A program made the position numbers and the translations under genes. Shown here in pieces: positions 23,838 to 35,253 of a stretch of DNA of 64,000 nt. This stretch comes from Madurella fahalii (taxonomy: Eukaryota; Ascomycota; Sordariomycetes; Sordariales). How positions within the stretch are numbered: position 1 is the stretch's first letter; each line of letters begins with the position of its first letter. The notes under the pieces are model-generated. The model ran no database searches, was not told the DNA's origin, and worked only from the letters and a program-made list of their open reading frames with translations. The stretch lies in the NCBI GenBank assembly GCA_029876055.1, contig CM056875.1, positions 8,147,001 through 8,211,000 of the forward strand. Direction: 5' to 3'.

Positions 23838-26800
23838 GTGAGAAAAACCGTCCCACTTCGTAATCGGGATGGCGGCATCCAGGGGAGGGTTGGCCTTGCG
23901 ATCTTCTCGCTCAAAGGTTTCACGAGCGAGGCAAGGCAAGGATGAATGGGGTAGACAGATGGAGTAGCCAAGCGTGCACTCGCGGCTGGCAGCGCTGTTC
24001 TTGCTCGCTATTCGTCCACTGGCTGCGAGAGAGATCGTCGAGCACGTTCTTCTCTCCTGCTTTCCTTGCAGTTCTAGACCGCAAGTTTACCCATGACAAC
24101 CAGGCCCATTGAGACGGCCAGAAGATCCCCACCGGCGACACATACTACTGCCTGTTGATGAAAGCGGCCGCGAGGACCCTCGTGGTAACGGCCGCGACGC
24201 TGCCGTCTCGAATACAACGGATGCTCTTGTTCCCGGGGGCGGACCTCTCTGCCTACCAATCCCAACAACTGAATGACCAACCGACCAATCCGGGGGACGA
24301 TCCGGGGGAGGAAGGCCTGGCCGCTAAGATCGGGATGGGCCGACCGAGGCCACGAGGGGGGCGATTGGATGCGGCTCTCACTAAAATTTCCGTGAGGATC
24401 GAATCTAGCGGCTGCGGCGGGGAACCTAAATCTCGTCTACGCGAATCTGTAGTCCAACAAATTTGTGCGTTTTGATCGGTTCGGATTCCCGGCGCTCGGG
24501 GGCCCTCTCTCAAGAGTTCAGGTATGGAGAGAAGCCATTGCCCAACGGGAGGATGCCGTGGCACGCAGCACAACGCCGCGTCTTCGACCGCATGCAGGTA
24601 CAAGGACCGGCGGAGCTGTGATGACCCGAGTTCTGCCGGATATCTCAGCATCGTAGACGGCATATTATGGAGCTCGATCGGAATCCATGGGGTGTGGAGC
24701 TCGGGTATCGAGACTCCCTCGCCGCCTTTGCAGGCCCTAAAATCAAAATCAAGACTTGCATCTGTAGATGTGCTGTCAGTGGCGCAGTGTCACCCTCTTT
24801 TTCTTGCCTTCCAATTTGTCGGACCAGGTTGTAGTGAAGCCCCCCGCGGGCCTCTCGAGGGCTCGCTGTTGTATTCCCCGGCTCAGCTGGCTTGCTTGTC
24901 GGGTGATGGAATCGTTGACAGGTCGGTGCCGCTTGGTTCCACCCCTACCGTCCTCGTCCCCTTCGAGGCCGAGACGAGAAGATGGCTGGAGACTATTGGC
25001 GGGCTGGCCCCGTCTCCAGCCGAATAACATGTCTCTTGTGTCTCAACAGCCTTCCCGAGACCAATGGGATCCCAGTGCGGCTGTTCTGCGCTACGATCAG
25101 AGATCTTGCAGATGGTTCCCGGCCTGTAAGCGGCTCTGTCACTGACGACATCGGAATCACTCGCTTGCGCTCGTAGATCGGCGGTTTTGGATCAGACGCG
25201 AGCCAATGCGATCTCGCCCGAGGGCGGAATTGCTGGAACGCAGAAGACGGAATCCCGCGCTAAGCGCTCAGCTGCAACCCTTCGCAAGGGCGGCCCGGAA
25301 AGGATCTCTTTTTGTTTCCCACCGCTCCGAGGATCCATGTCCAGTGTCAACCCCGCCCCCACCGATGAATTGGGGGAGGCATATTGACGGCTTTGACTGC
25401 GACGTGGGCTCGCCAATCTTCTGCTCCGAGCAATACTGTGTATATCGAATCGGCCATGCCGGTAGCGGAAGAGATATGCTGTGGGACGTTGTAATCTATG
25501 TAGCCTTGCCCCTCGTGACCATCGCCCATCCGCCGCTCGCCCAATCCTGGAAGCTCGAGGGTTGGGGGGGCTGTTGTCGTGGCACATCGCAGACGGAGGA
25601 GCAAGATCCAGTACATGACAGCACTTGCTGCTACGTCTGCAGGCAGTGTACTTACATACCTGGGCAGCAAAACCGGGGGTCCTGCTGGCGCGGTCTGGGA
25701 ATGATGACTATGCCGCGGTGGGTGCAGGGAGGAGTTGACACTGGGCCAACTGTGGCGATGCCGAGCCTGCATCAACGAGGGAAAGTGGCATAGTGTAAGA
25801 TCGAGGGCGGCCTCGGCATCGCTTCTACAAAGTAGGTTAAGGCATGCTGAACCCAACAGCCGGGACACACTGTAAAGGGAGTTAGTTGAGGGAGAGTGAA
25901 GGGAGGTGAAATTCGAGACGTCGCCCCAGAGCTCGCCGCCGTATGGCGTCGTCCCCAACCCCCTAACCCCCCCCTCTGCCCCCGAAGTCCCGGCCGACTA
26001 GTCGATGTGCCTGCCGGATTCCAGCTGCGATGACAGCTTCGATTTCAGACGCGAAAAAAGAAAGCGTGCAGTCGGTGGCGCACCATCACGACCCGTAAAC
26101 ACGGAACGGAGCGCATCGAGTGTCGTCGGCTCTGTCTCTCGCTCTTTCGAGGCCCAATGTCGCATTCACCCACCAGCAACGATGCAAGAGGCAGGGCAGA
26201 AGGAGGGCGATGTGACATTAGCGTGTCTCCTGGCCAGCGGCTGTAACCGATGGGGGAAGACAGGAGCCAATGGAATGGCTGGAGACTGCGGTTTCAAGAC
26301 GTCAACCCCCCAACATTGACAGACGCCATCCCATAGCTTGGCGGGCGAGGGAAGCTTGGGTCCACGAGGCCGGGATGCTAGGCAACGCTCCCGCAGTCGG
26401 AGTGACGAGGATGTGACGACTGATGGAGGATCAGCCTCGCCCAATTGCGTTGGGAACGGTTCAGTGGCGAGCTCCCAAGACCTTGATAGCGGGCGCTAGC
26501 CCAAGGTTCGTTTCCCGGGGACGAGTCCGGTGCAGGGAAAAGCAATGGGGCCGCACCGGGTCTCTGTTGATGTTGCAGGTTTGCCAGTCCTGATTCGGCG
26601 CAGTACGCATTGCACGCAGGGTTTAAGCTTGTAGATGGCAGTTGGGGACCAAATCGACGGCACCGATCGTGTATGTACGTCAGAGAAACCGGCAAAGAGG
26701 GACCTAGCATCCTCTGTTGCCCTTTGAATCTCGAGTTCCATTCCGTTTTTCTCCTCCCTTTCCCTTCTGGCGTTAGCAGTCGACGTTTTCCAGGAGAGTA

Positions 26801-29800
26801 GGGGACCCTGCGAGGGAGTACGTTACACCGCCCCGTCGCGTTGCAACCCCCACGCTTGGGATCTGTTTGTAGTAGTCATCTGCGGGATTGCAATGACGCG
26901 CGGGTATCCCGCGAAAAATTTCCCTTCGTGTCTTCCACTGACGGCTCGTCCCCGCGCGCGGTATCTGTGCTCATCTCCTGATGCTGGATGTCTGACGGTG
27001 CCCAAAGGGGGCGGCCGTCTTGGGACCGCCACCACTGTCTGAAGCTATTATGGGCACGTGTTGTCCCGGGGAAACGCGGAATCGGTGTGTGGAAGGGGCA
27101 AGGCGGTCTGTTGTAGGGGAATTTTTGCGCAGCAACCAATTAGCGCTAGACGATGCGACGACGACCCTTAACATCGAGGGCCTTGCCCGGGGATCTCCCG
27201 CAACCAGAATGCTGGGAACCGGAACAAGCAAGGGTCAGAGGTACGGCGAGCTATGCCTGAAAGAGAACTGGCTTGGATTAAGTGGAGCTCCCAGTTCCGG
27301 CCATGCCATTTCTGGCGACCACCAAATAATCTAACTTGAAGAGCACGAATACATAGGTTATGATCGATGGGGGCAGCACTGTGCGAATGCAAAACTATGT
27401 GTGGGCCGGGTTGGCCCCTGTATTTGTACGGCTCTGGCTGCGCTTCTGCTATCTTGCCAGAGTTGGACGACCTTAGCCAGTAATAGCTGCTTTAGTTTTC
27501 CTAGGCGGAATCGATATAATGCCCGGTCATTGAGTTGCAGCGACGGTGATGGTGCCGGCGCCCGTTTACTATGTAGAAACTTCCCCTTTGGCGAACGCGT
27601 ACTGTAGTGTAAGTACATCTCTGATCCCCTCCTTTTTTTCGGGTGGGTAATACCAATCAGAAGGCATCCCAGATCCACGCTTTGATTGGCCGGCCGAGGC
27701 AGATCTATTTGCCCGACACTTCGCTTCGAGTTGCTTAGCTCCTGCTGGAGACCTGGGTAGGCCACCCGCGGAAGTGTCAAAAGTCTGCCGTTACCTGGGC
27801 GGCCGCAGGCGAACCGTATCAATGGGTCGCTGGCTGAAACGGCCATGTTCGCGGGGTAACATTGGGGCAGATGACCCAGTGTCATCAATTTAGCTTGACA
27901 AGATCCCCCGACTGGTTCGCGGGACCTGCCAGATCGGTTCTCGTTGCGGGACGCTGCAAGTTTCATTGACGTACACCGTATTCCGAAGCCGAGACAGAGA
28001 GAGTGTGTGCGTGGGAGAGAGGTGATAGCTCACATCGAGCAGGGTGCATGCGGCGGGGCTGGCTTCCGGACCACCCAGGCCTGTGGGCTGCAGAACTTCC
28101 TCGTCGTGGTTGGGTTGTCTCTTGATTGCAGCATCTCGTCGAGTGGGCCAAGAATTCAGCCGCGGCATATGTGTAGCGTGCTGAAGCAGAGATGGCAAAC
28201 ACAGTCACCCCGTGTAGATGTTGTTTGCTCGTCCCAGTTGTTGCAACAGCTCAGCATGGGATCAACTGTCACCCGCCTCTGAAGATCACAGCTGAGCTGA
28301 CCGCCCCGATGACGAATATGTACGCACGGTACAGTGCTTCGGAAGAAGGCTGTTTCCGTGTGTCCTATGGCAACAGAAAGATTGGGTGTGAAGGGTACGC
28401 TGACAGACGGGACCTGCAGTTGATGGGATGGCCGGCTGTAGAGTCGTTAGCGGTGTAACAAGTGACGCCGGCAGTACCGTGGGCGTGATATTCCCAGCCT
28501 TCGCTGCCACCTCCCATGACAGTTGGGCCTTCCGATAGTTGATTGAACGGGGATTGAGACACAGGATCCCTGCTGCCAGTCACAGGGCGTCATTCTTGCA
28601 AGGACCTGCTTGTATCCGAGCAAGGACTACTGGATGCATCTCAATCTCGACAGTATTGTATCTCGATTCGCTAGTCCATGGAGTGCAGGCAGTCTAACGA
28701 CCTAGCCCGCCGGCTGGCCGTGCGATTAGCCGTATTGCCCCGATTTCTTGCCTGGTTTTGGGGAAAACAGAAAGTGGCATTGCCCTGGTCGAGACAGGAG
28801 GTGCGCTAGATGTGGGGATCGTTGACGGCGGTTGGGCGTCCGGGGAAGCTGAGTTCTCCGCCATCTCGCATTGCATTGCGAGGCGCTGCTGCAATCGCTG
28901 TGTAACGGTCACTGTCTTGATCAGACTAAACTGACTGCATCTCCAGGACAGCTGAAATGACGCCTGCTTGGGGCGAAAATCGAGCGATGAACCAAGGCCA
29001 AGGCCGCACAGATTCTCAAAGGTCGCTGGCGCCGCCACGCTGCAGCGCGCGTCCGTGGTATTGGTAACCCGACTGCCGGCTTTGGGTCCCTACTATGTCG
29101 AGGGCCTGTGCACGCTGGTACGTACCGGACACTTTGCACACTGTGCAACATTCGGTACGGATTATATCGTCGTGTAAAATGATTGACCCAACGCCTGAGC
29201 AACCAGCCCGCTCGAGGCCACGACGGCGGAGCCCTCAGAACCAAAGCAACCAAGTACCTAGGTACACACGTGGCAGTGAGGTGCCACTCATCCAGTCGCC
29301 ATGTCCGGGATGTTTGGGACACGAAAACATCCCGATATTGGGAAGGAGGAACATGCCGCCTTGAGAGTGGACGATGCCTCCACGCTCTCGGCCAAGCTCC
29401 ACCCAAACACCTCCCGCCCCGGTTTAGCCCAATGCCTTTCCCGCCATTCACGACCCTTGTCACTCGCCCGCAGCGCTCCCACACACCTTCCGCTGCGTTG
29501 AAACTGATGGGCCTGCATCGTCGTCTCCTCCGTCCGTCGCGGTCGTTCCGAGGGCGCTGCGCTCTGTGGTGCCGGGCCCGGAGATGCATGTTGCAGCTCG
29601 AGAGGGGGGAGGGGTGGGAGGTAGCGGATGGGCAAGTGGATCAGGCTGGCTCCGGGAGCCAGGCGTCTCGACAGGCGCCTTCTCGCCGTCGTCATTGCCC
29701 CTGCAGGATCTGTGTTCAAGGGAAGGGAAAAAAAAAAAAATTGAAAAAGAAATAAAAAAAGTCCAATGCCAAGCGCCAGTCGCCGACCCAAGCACGCGGG

Positions 29801-30548
29801 GAGCCGCGGTACATCCCGGCGCTCAAGAGACGCCTGGCCACTGTGATGGCAAAAAGAGAGACACTGGGCACTAACACCATGTCCACTGCCTGCCGGGCCT
29901 AGTCTTGAATGTCTCACAGAGGCCCCGCGGCATGGCGGGAACCCGTTCGCCTCGTAGCCAGCTTCAGTGGGCTCCGAGACGTGGTTGACGAGCCCAGGCC
30001 ACTCCCATGTCGACCACCCCTCCCCCCATCCGGGTGACACAATATTAACCCCCGGCTACACGGTGGGGGTCTGGCTTGTCTTCCAGGGTGGCACTAGGGA
30101 AACTTTTGACATTTCGCCCAAGAACCAGGTATCGTTCCAGGCGTTTGGCATGGAGGGCCCGCGCGTGCGCCTCCTGCTAACATATCCCTGAGCGGCTCTA
30201 TATATGTAGTAGCTTTTCTCTCCCCAGATTGGAGCCCTCGGTCCTGGCTTGTTTGGGTACTCTGGTATTTTAAGTCGACAGGTTTATCGAGGCTATGCCC
30301 GCGTCCTTACCGCAATCTAGAACTATCTCGAGCCTCTTCCCCAGGTTTTGCACCGCCAACTTCTGCTTTGTCTTCTCGTTGTTATTTATTCTGCTGCCGT
30401 TACTTCCACTGCTGCTGTTCCTGCTCTGTGTTGTTGCTCACTTCCGTCTTGTCTGGGCTCGAATCCGCAGCCACCGCTCTCCCGGACTTTCCCAGGCCCA
30501 CACCAAACAGGAGTCTCGCTTCCAGGAGCAGGACATCACCGACTCCAA

Positions 30549-32275
30549 ATGGCGCTTGGACTTCAACCTCCGCCTCCCGAGAACTGGGAACGCTGGCCTC
30601 AGCACCATCCTACCAGCGCCGACTATAGCATGATGGGGCCTGGCATGGTACCGTACGAGCCCCGGCCAGGAACCACGGCTCCTCTGCAGCGGTCCACGCT
30701 GGCTCCGCACTTCGTCGCCGGTCCCGCTTTCAACCTTAACCCGATGACCCCCGCGACATCTCCTGGAACGTACCATGGGCCCGTCTCCTATGGCGGGTAC
30801 GTCCCGTACGGCCCGTCGCCAACACTGGATGCGCCTTTCAAGTCCCAACACTGCCTGGAGCGTGCGCAGCCGACCTTCATGCATACCGAGCCTGGGTTCC
30901 AGAGACATAAGGATGGCTGGCGATCCGCCGAGAGGAGCCCGAGCCCGTCGATCAAGAGCGAGACTCAGATGTCCACTTCGGCCAATTCGACCACCTCGGA
31001 CTCGTCGGCCACGTCGACGGCCTCCAAGAACATCATACCCAACGTTCGGGTGAACGGGGCACCTGTCCACGAGTTTCATACGCCCGTGGACAAGCTTATG
31101 AGAACCATCCAGGCCATTATGGCAGAAGACGACTCGACGGATAAGACGGAGCCACCGCAGAGAAGCCACGCGAGAGAGGTCAAGGCCAAGCGCAGGCGAT
31201 TCTGCTGTGACATTCCGGGCTGCTCCAAGACGTTTGCACAAAAGAATAACCTCGACACGCACCGACGAGCCCATACGGGCGAATGCCCTTACGTGAGCCA
31301 TGATCTTGAAACTTCTCGACACGTTCCGGGAACTGACGACAGCCACAGGTCTGCAACTACTGCGGGGAACGGTTTACTCAGGGCGTCAACCTCAAGGTGA
31401 GATCCTTCCAGTCCCGGTGTGCTCCTGTCACTGCGGCGCAGCAGGGCTTACACTATTCAGTCCCACATCTTCCGTCACACGGGAGAGAAGCCCTACGAAT
31501 GTACCCAGTGCGGGAAGGCTTTCCCACAAAAAGGAAACCTGACGCAGCACATGAAGACGCACGATCGGACCGAGTCGTGGGTTTGCAAGCTAGATGGCTG
31601 TAATAAGACGTTTACTACTCGTGGCAACCTAAAGGTGTGTCTATCCGTCACCCCAAGTGCATCACCCTCTGACCGTGTTGAATCTAGCCGCACCAAAACA
31701 AATTCCACCAGCACACGATAGATGCCTTTTTTGCCAAATTTGCCACGATCACCGACGCGAGCTCATTATCCGAGGAGGACAAAGAAATGGCCAAGTACCT
31801 TCGCGACCTGTATCCATACGCCAACATGGGTATCAAGGGGCGAGGGAAGGGCCGGAAGGTCAAGCTCCTGGTGCTCCCAGGGCCCAAACCACAGCAGCAA
31901 CAACAACAACAACAACAGAAGCAGCAACAGCAGCAGCAGCAGCAGCAGGAGCCCGCTGTGAACCCGGCCAGCAACAGCGCCGTCCACGCCCCCTATGCGA
32001 TGCCGCTTCCCCACGGACTCCCGCACGTGCAACTGCACACGCCGCAGCCGACGCACCACGCACAACCTTTTCACGGCCTAAGCAACCCGGCCGCCTACAG
32101 CATAACCAGGCCGAACCTGCTCGGCGTAGGCCCCAGGGGAGCACAACTCGGCTATGGTATGATGGGCTCGGATGACGGGGGCGTGGCGAACAGCAGCGGC
32201 CAAGTATCGGCGCCCGGCCTGCATCTCTACGAGGATCAGGGGCGGGACCTTACCTTCAGCGATCGGATGTACTGA
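30549..32275 (+). CDS. azf1: Azf1-like C2H2 zinc-finger transcription factor, 4 exons
   Basis: Exons 30549-31292, 31349-31396, 31461-31634 and 31688-32275. Four consecutive C2H2 fingers can be read: CDIPGCSKTFAQKNNLDTHR, then CNYCGERFTQGVNLKSHIFR, CTQCGKAFPQKGNLTQHMKT and CKLDGCNKTFTTRGNLKPHQ. Linkers are of the HTGEKPY type. The downstream HQHTIDAFFAKFATITD helix is the same extension seen after the fingers of yeast Azf1, which supports that name over other C2H2 proteins. A basic segment (KAKRRR) precedes finger 1. The C-terminal part has a glutamine tract encoded at about 31891-31950 and is Pro/His-rich. Azf1 relatives regulate carbon- and stress-related genes, and in Fusarium secondary metabolism; the target set here is unknown. 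The ATG at 30549 has a good context (CCAAATGG). An in-frame ATG at 30348 would add 67 hydrophobic residues. Confidence 0.88.
31891..31950 (+). repeat. CAG/CAA glutamine-coding microsatellite in azf1
   Basis: A mixed CAG/CAA run, interrupted by one AAG, encodes about nineteen glutamines with one lysine in exon 4. Mixed codons suggest selection or age; tract length is likely to vary among strains. Confidence 0.85.
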
Positions 32276-34063
32276 GCTTGTCTTTCGACATGTCACCCTC
32301 TTCCTTTCTCTCATCTATTTGCCATTTCCCTCTTATCGATTGACTTTTCTTTTTAATCTCTACCTTGGGAAGCACAATCTGTTGTTTAGTTGTCATGAGA
32401 TATACGGCCGGATGGACGGATAGGCTTGGTTGGCTTGGTGCGTTGCTTTTCTATCCCGGGGCAGGACTATTTGAACATGTTCTCGATTCTATTTTTTTTT
32501 TCCTTATGCTGCAAGGTTATGGAGCCCTTGTGCTCTCTACACCTTCGCTGGGAGGCGGTCCGTTGGGTTTCTATTCAAAAAATGGTCTGCGTTGTCGCAG
32601 GGCCTATCCGATACCAATATTGTTACAAGGGGAAGGGAGAGGGGGGGGGCGGTGGTCTGATTCTATTTGCGAGGGAGGAAAGCACTGCTTTACCCATTGT
32701 TTGGCTTGTAGGGGTTGCGTGTTTTGAGTGTACGAGTCGCGCGGCCGAAGTCACAAGAGTTTGTCGAGAAACGAGAAACACAACACTAAAAAGGGGGAAT
32801 TGGACTACTACCATTTCCGGTCATCATGGCGCCGGGGGAGGCTGTGCTGCATCCGTCGTACTGCGGTTGCTAGACCTTTGACGGCAGTCTTTCTCTTTTA
32901 GAGGGGAGTTTGGGCGCTAAAGCATGGAGACTTCACCACTGGAGACATGCGGTGAGAGGAGGCTTTTTGATGGTGGCGGTCAGGTACCAGTACTGGCTGC
33001 GCTAGATTTTTCGGATAGTATAGTTGTTGTGATAACAGAATCCAAGATGAATATTAGCGGTGTCTTTTGGGGTCTTTCCTCCCCAAGTTTCCCCGCCGGA
33101 TGGTTGATACCGTTACCAGCGTCCGTCATTCTCTTCCCCCCCTCCCCCGGCATAATCGTGACATTCGGAAAAGGGGGGGGGGGTACCGCGGCCGACGCTA
33201 GTTGCCGCAGACGACAAGCTAGCCTTGACAGGCGTCTGATTCCAGTCTTCGGCCGGATTATTTTCACTACGTAATATCCAACACTGTGTCAGCTGCCGAT
33301 CTCGAGTGCCCTTTCAAGCCCAAGTGCCTCGCGCGGCGCGTCGCGGACAACATCCGACCCCGGCCATCTCCATCCTGGCGCCTGTCAGGGGCTCTCTCGG
33401 AGTGGACCCCGAAGGCCCCGGACCACGGCCCCGGACCCAGCCACTCTTTCAGCCAGCCCCGGCCGTGCACACATCCGACAGACTACTGTCTTGTCACGCC
33501 CGGATAACAGCGGGACTTGCGGGACCTTGGGATGCTCTCCGCACACCGCCAAGCGCAAGAACAAGGCCGAAGGGTACCTATTCCGTAGGCTCGTGCTGTA
33601 GAGCATTTGCCGGATTGCCGGGTCTTGCGAGGTCTGGGCTGGGTGGCCATGGTAAGGTAGCTGCCCTCGTGACCCTGTCCATGGCAAGACTTGGGTATGA
33701 ATGGCCCCCCTTCCCCCGAATCAACCAAGGAAGAACCGAAATCTGACGATGATGATCCTCTTCTTCCCAGGATTGGGAAAGGATATCTCGCCCAAAGCCA
33801 TGCTTCCTTCTTCGCACAGTATCCGTACCCTTACTACACTAGCTAATTTTCGTAAATTTGGATTCGCCGCATGGCCCTCCCATGCGTCCCTGGAACATAA
33901 TACTGCGCGGGAGTGAGACAAGCGTTTCTGACCCGACCAGCCAGCTGGGAGGCTTGTGCTCGCACACTGCCGGTGCCGCATTGTGGGAATGTCAGGTGAG
34001 TGGTGGCTGGCTGGGTGGCTGGCTTCCGGGGAGAGGGGATGGCGTTCCGGGGGGTCCAATGCC

Positions 34064-34212
34064 GGTCCAGAATCCCATATTTCTGATCACAAAGACCGAA
34101 GAGGGAAAGGTGGGCCGCGTACGATGCTCGGGATTTTCAGGAGGGGGAAGAAGCGCGGCGGTCCCAGAGGTTCAATTCTGGTCCAGAATCCCATAACTCA
34201 GGTGATCACAAA
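34064..34212 (+). repeat. Imperfect direct repeat pair
   Basis: The 16-base word GGTCCAGAATCCCATA occurs at 34064-34079 and again at 34180-34195. Each copy is followed within a few bases by TGATCACAAA. The copies start 116 bp apart, and the flanks are partly similar and G/A-rich. Confidence 0.8.
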
Positions 34213-34322
34213 ACGAATTGCGGGCCCGCACCGTGTACTGTGTGAGGACAGTCCCCAGGGTATTTCCAGGAGACGGGGACGAGGTTGCATGGCTTGGGGA
34301 TGGGTGGGATGGGTCGGTGGGT

Positions 34323-34350
34323 GGATGGATGGATGGATGGATGGATGGAT
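34323..34350 (+). repeat. (GGAT)7 microsatellite
   Basis: Seven uninterrupted GGAT units, preceded by GGGATGGGTCGGTGGGT-like sequence. It lies about 65 bases beyond the urm1 stop codon. Confidence 0.9.
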
Positions 34351-34415
34351 GGACGGAATGCAGATCAAGGCAGCACAGTGCTGGGCAGACGGCAATGTTT
34401 GCTTGACAAAGATGG

Positions 34416-34941
34416 TCACCCCCCGTGGAGGGTCGAGACAAACAGGATGTTGTCGCGCGGCTGGATCTCGTAGGCCTCCTCGCCTTCGAGTTCCCAGTCT
34501 GCGTCGTTGATGAGAACCAGTATGCCGGGACGGCTAGTGCGGGCAGGCGGCGTCAGAAGAGGCTAGACCCGAGACAAATGCATCGCGTCGAGACATACAT
34601 GTGGTTGTCTAGGACAAACAGCTCGGTTCGGGGGTCTTTCATCAGCGTCTTGCAGAGATGGTCGACCAGGAACGCGATGTTTGCTGGCTTGCCGCTGCTG
34701 TCGGTGGCGGGCAGAGAGAGGTCGTGGCGGCGCTGGTTCGAGAAGAGCATCTCGAGTCCTCCGCTGTGGGGTTTGTTCCCGTCGTGTCAGCCGTAACGTG
34801 TGATTGAGAGGCCCTGGCGGCGACAGGGTTTCCGGGGGCAGAAGGGGGCGCTGTGAAGGCGGGGTTGAAGGGAGGGGGGAGGGTCTCTCACGAGAAGTCG
34901 ACCGTGATGGGGATTGTTGCCGCTTGCGTTTCGTCTGACAT
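34416..34941 (-). CDS. urm1: Ubiquitin-related modifier Urm1, 3 exons
   Basis: Exons 34941-34892, 34763-34599 and 34533-34416 join in phase to 110 residues. The protein starts MSDETQAATIPITVDFS, continues GGLEMLFSNQRRHDLSLP and the NIAFLVDHLCKTLMKDPRTE core, then HIRPGILVLINDADWELEGE, and ends VSTLHGG. The C-terminal diglycine is the residue pair that is thiocarboxylated. Urm1 is activated by Uba4, acts as the sulphur carrier for 2-thiolation of wobble uridine in tRNA, and can be conjugated to proteins under oxidative stress. Length and all landmarks match the family. The gene is transcribed away from elp2 with 312 bp between the start codons, and both products act on the same tRNA nucleoside. 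Confidence 0.95.
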
Positions 34942-35253
34942 AGTGATTTATGCTGGTCGGGGGATACAGTGATGCCTTATGCACGATATATGCCTAAGCT
35001 TTCTGCTTGTCGCAGGCAGGCCGCTGGAACCGGAAGTGCTGCCTGAAAAGGGCGTTTTCGGATGATGGCGAGTGTCAGTGAAAGCCGAGATCTGGGTCAA
35101 GAATCCGCCCCGCTTCAAGCTAATCTCTGTGTAACACATGTTGTATTCTAGGCGTAATTACCGTGCTCTTACACCAAACCCTGCCCAAAATTCTCCCTGA
35201 CGGCCGTCTGAGCCAATCACAAACATCGCCCTCCCCCTGCCTGACCATGAGCC
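34942..35253. promoter_or_regulatory. Shared urm1-elp2 divergent promoter region
   Basis: A 312-bp gap between the start codons of two divergent genes. A CCAAT box in the context AGCCAATCAC lies at 35213-35217, about 40 bp from the elp2 start. No TATA box is evident. Both promoters must fit here. Confidence 0.75.

Larger units (their letters stand above)
20595..30548. other. Ten-kilobase gene-poor interval upstream of the Azf1-like gene
   Basis: I find no recognisable protein in either strand. Open frames up to about 250 codons (such as 29288-30040 minus) have shuffled, Arg/Ser/Pro-rich compositions and no domain. Notable contents: a CAA/ACG-rich simple stretch at 22110-22240, the minisatellite and C17T18 block at 23729-23837, and an A-rich patch at 29728-29760. 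From 30,295 the sequence includes an overlapping upstream frame of the transcription-factor gene. The interval may be an extended promoter, a long leader with introns, or an uncharacterised non-coding transcript. Confidence 0.5.
32276..34415. other. azf1 3' flank and gene-poor spacer before urm1
   Basis: No gene recognised in about 2.1 kb. It includes short G runs (32640s, 33172-33182), an imperfect direct repeat at 34064-34093 and 34180-34212, and a GGAT tetranucleotide array at 34323-34350. Open frames near 33300-33750 overlap on both strands and show no domain. Confidence 0.5.

Noticed and set aside
25960..25980. Telomere-like CCCCTAACCCC
   Set aside because: A single unit inside a C-rich run; no second TTAGGG repeat in register.
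29288..30040. A 250-codon minus-strand frame in the gene-poor interval
   Set aside because: Composition is shuffled and Arg/Ser/Pro-rich, no domain or splice signal supports it, and it overlaps equally long frames on the other strand.
30438..31346. A 302-codon minus-strand frame
   Set aside because: It is antisense to azf1 exon 1, which has clear zinc-finger coding sequence.
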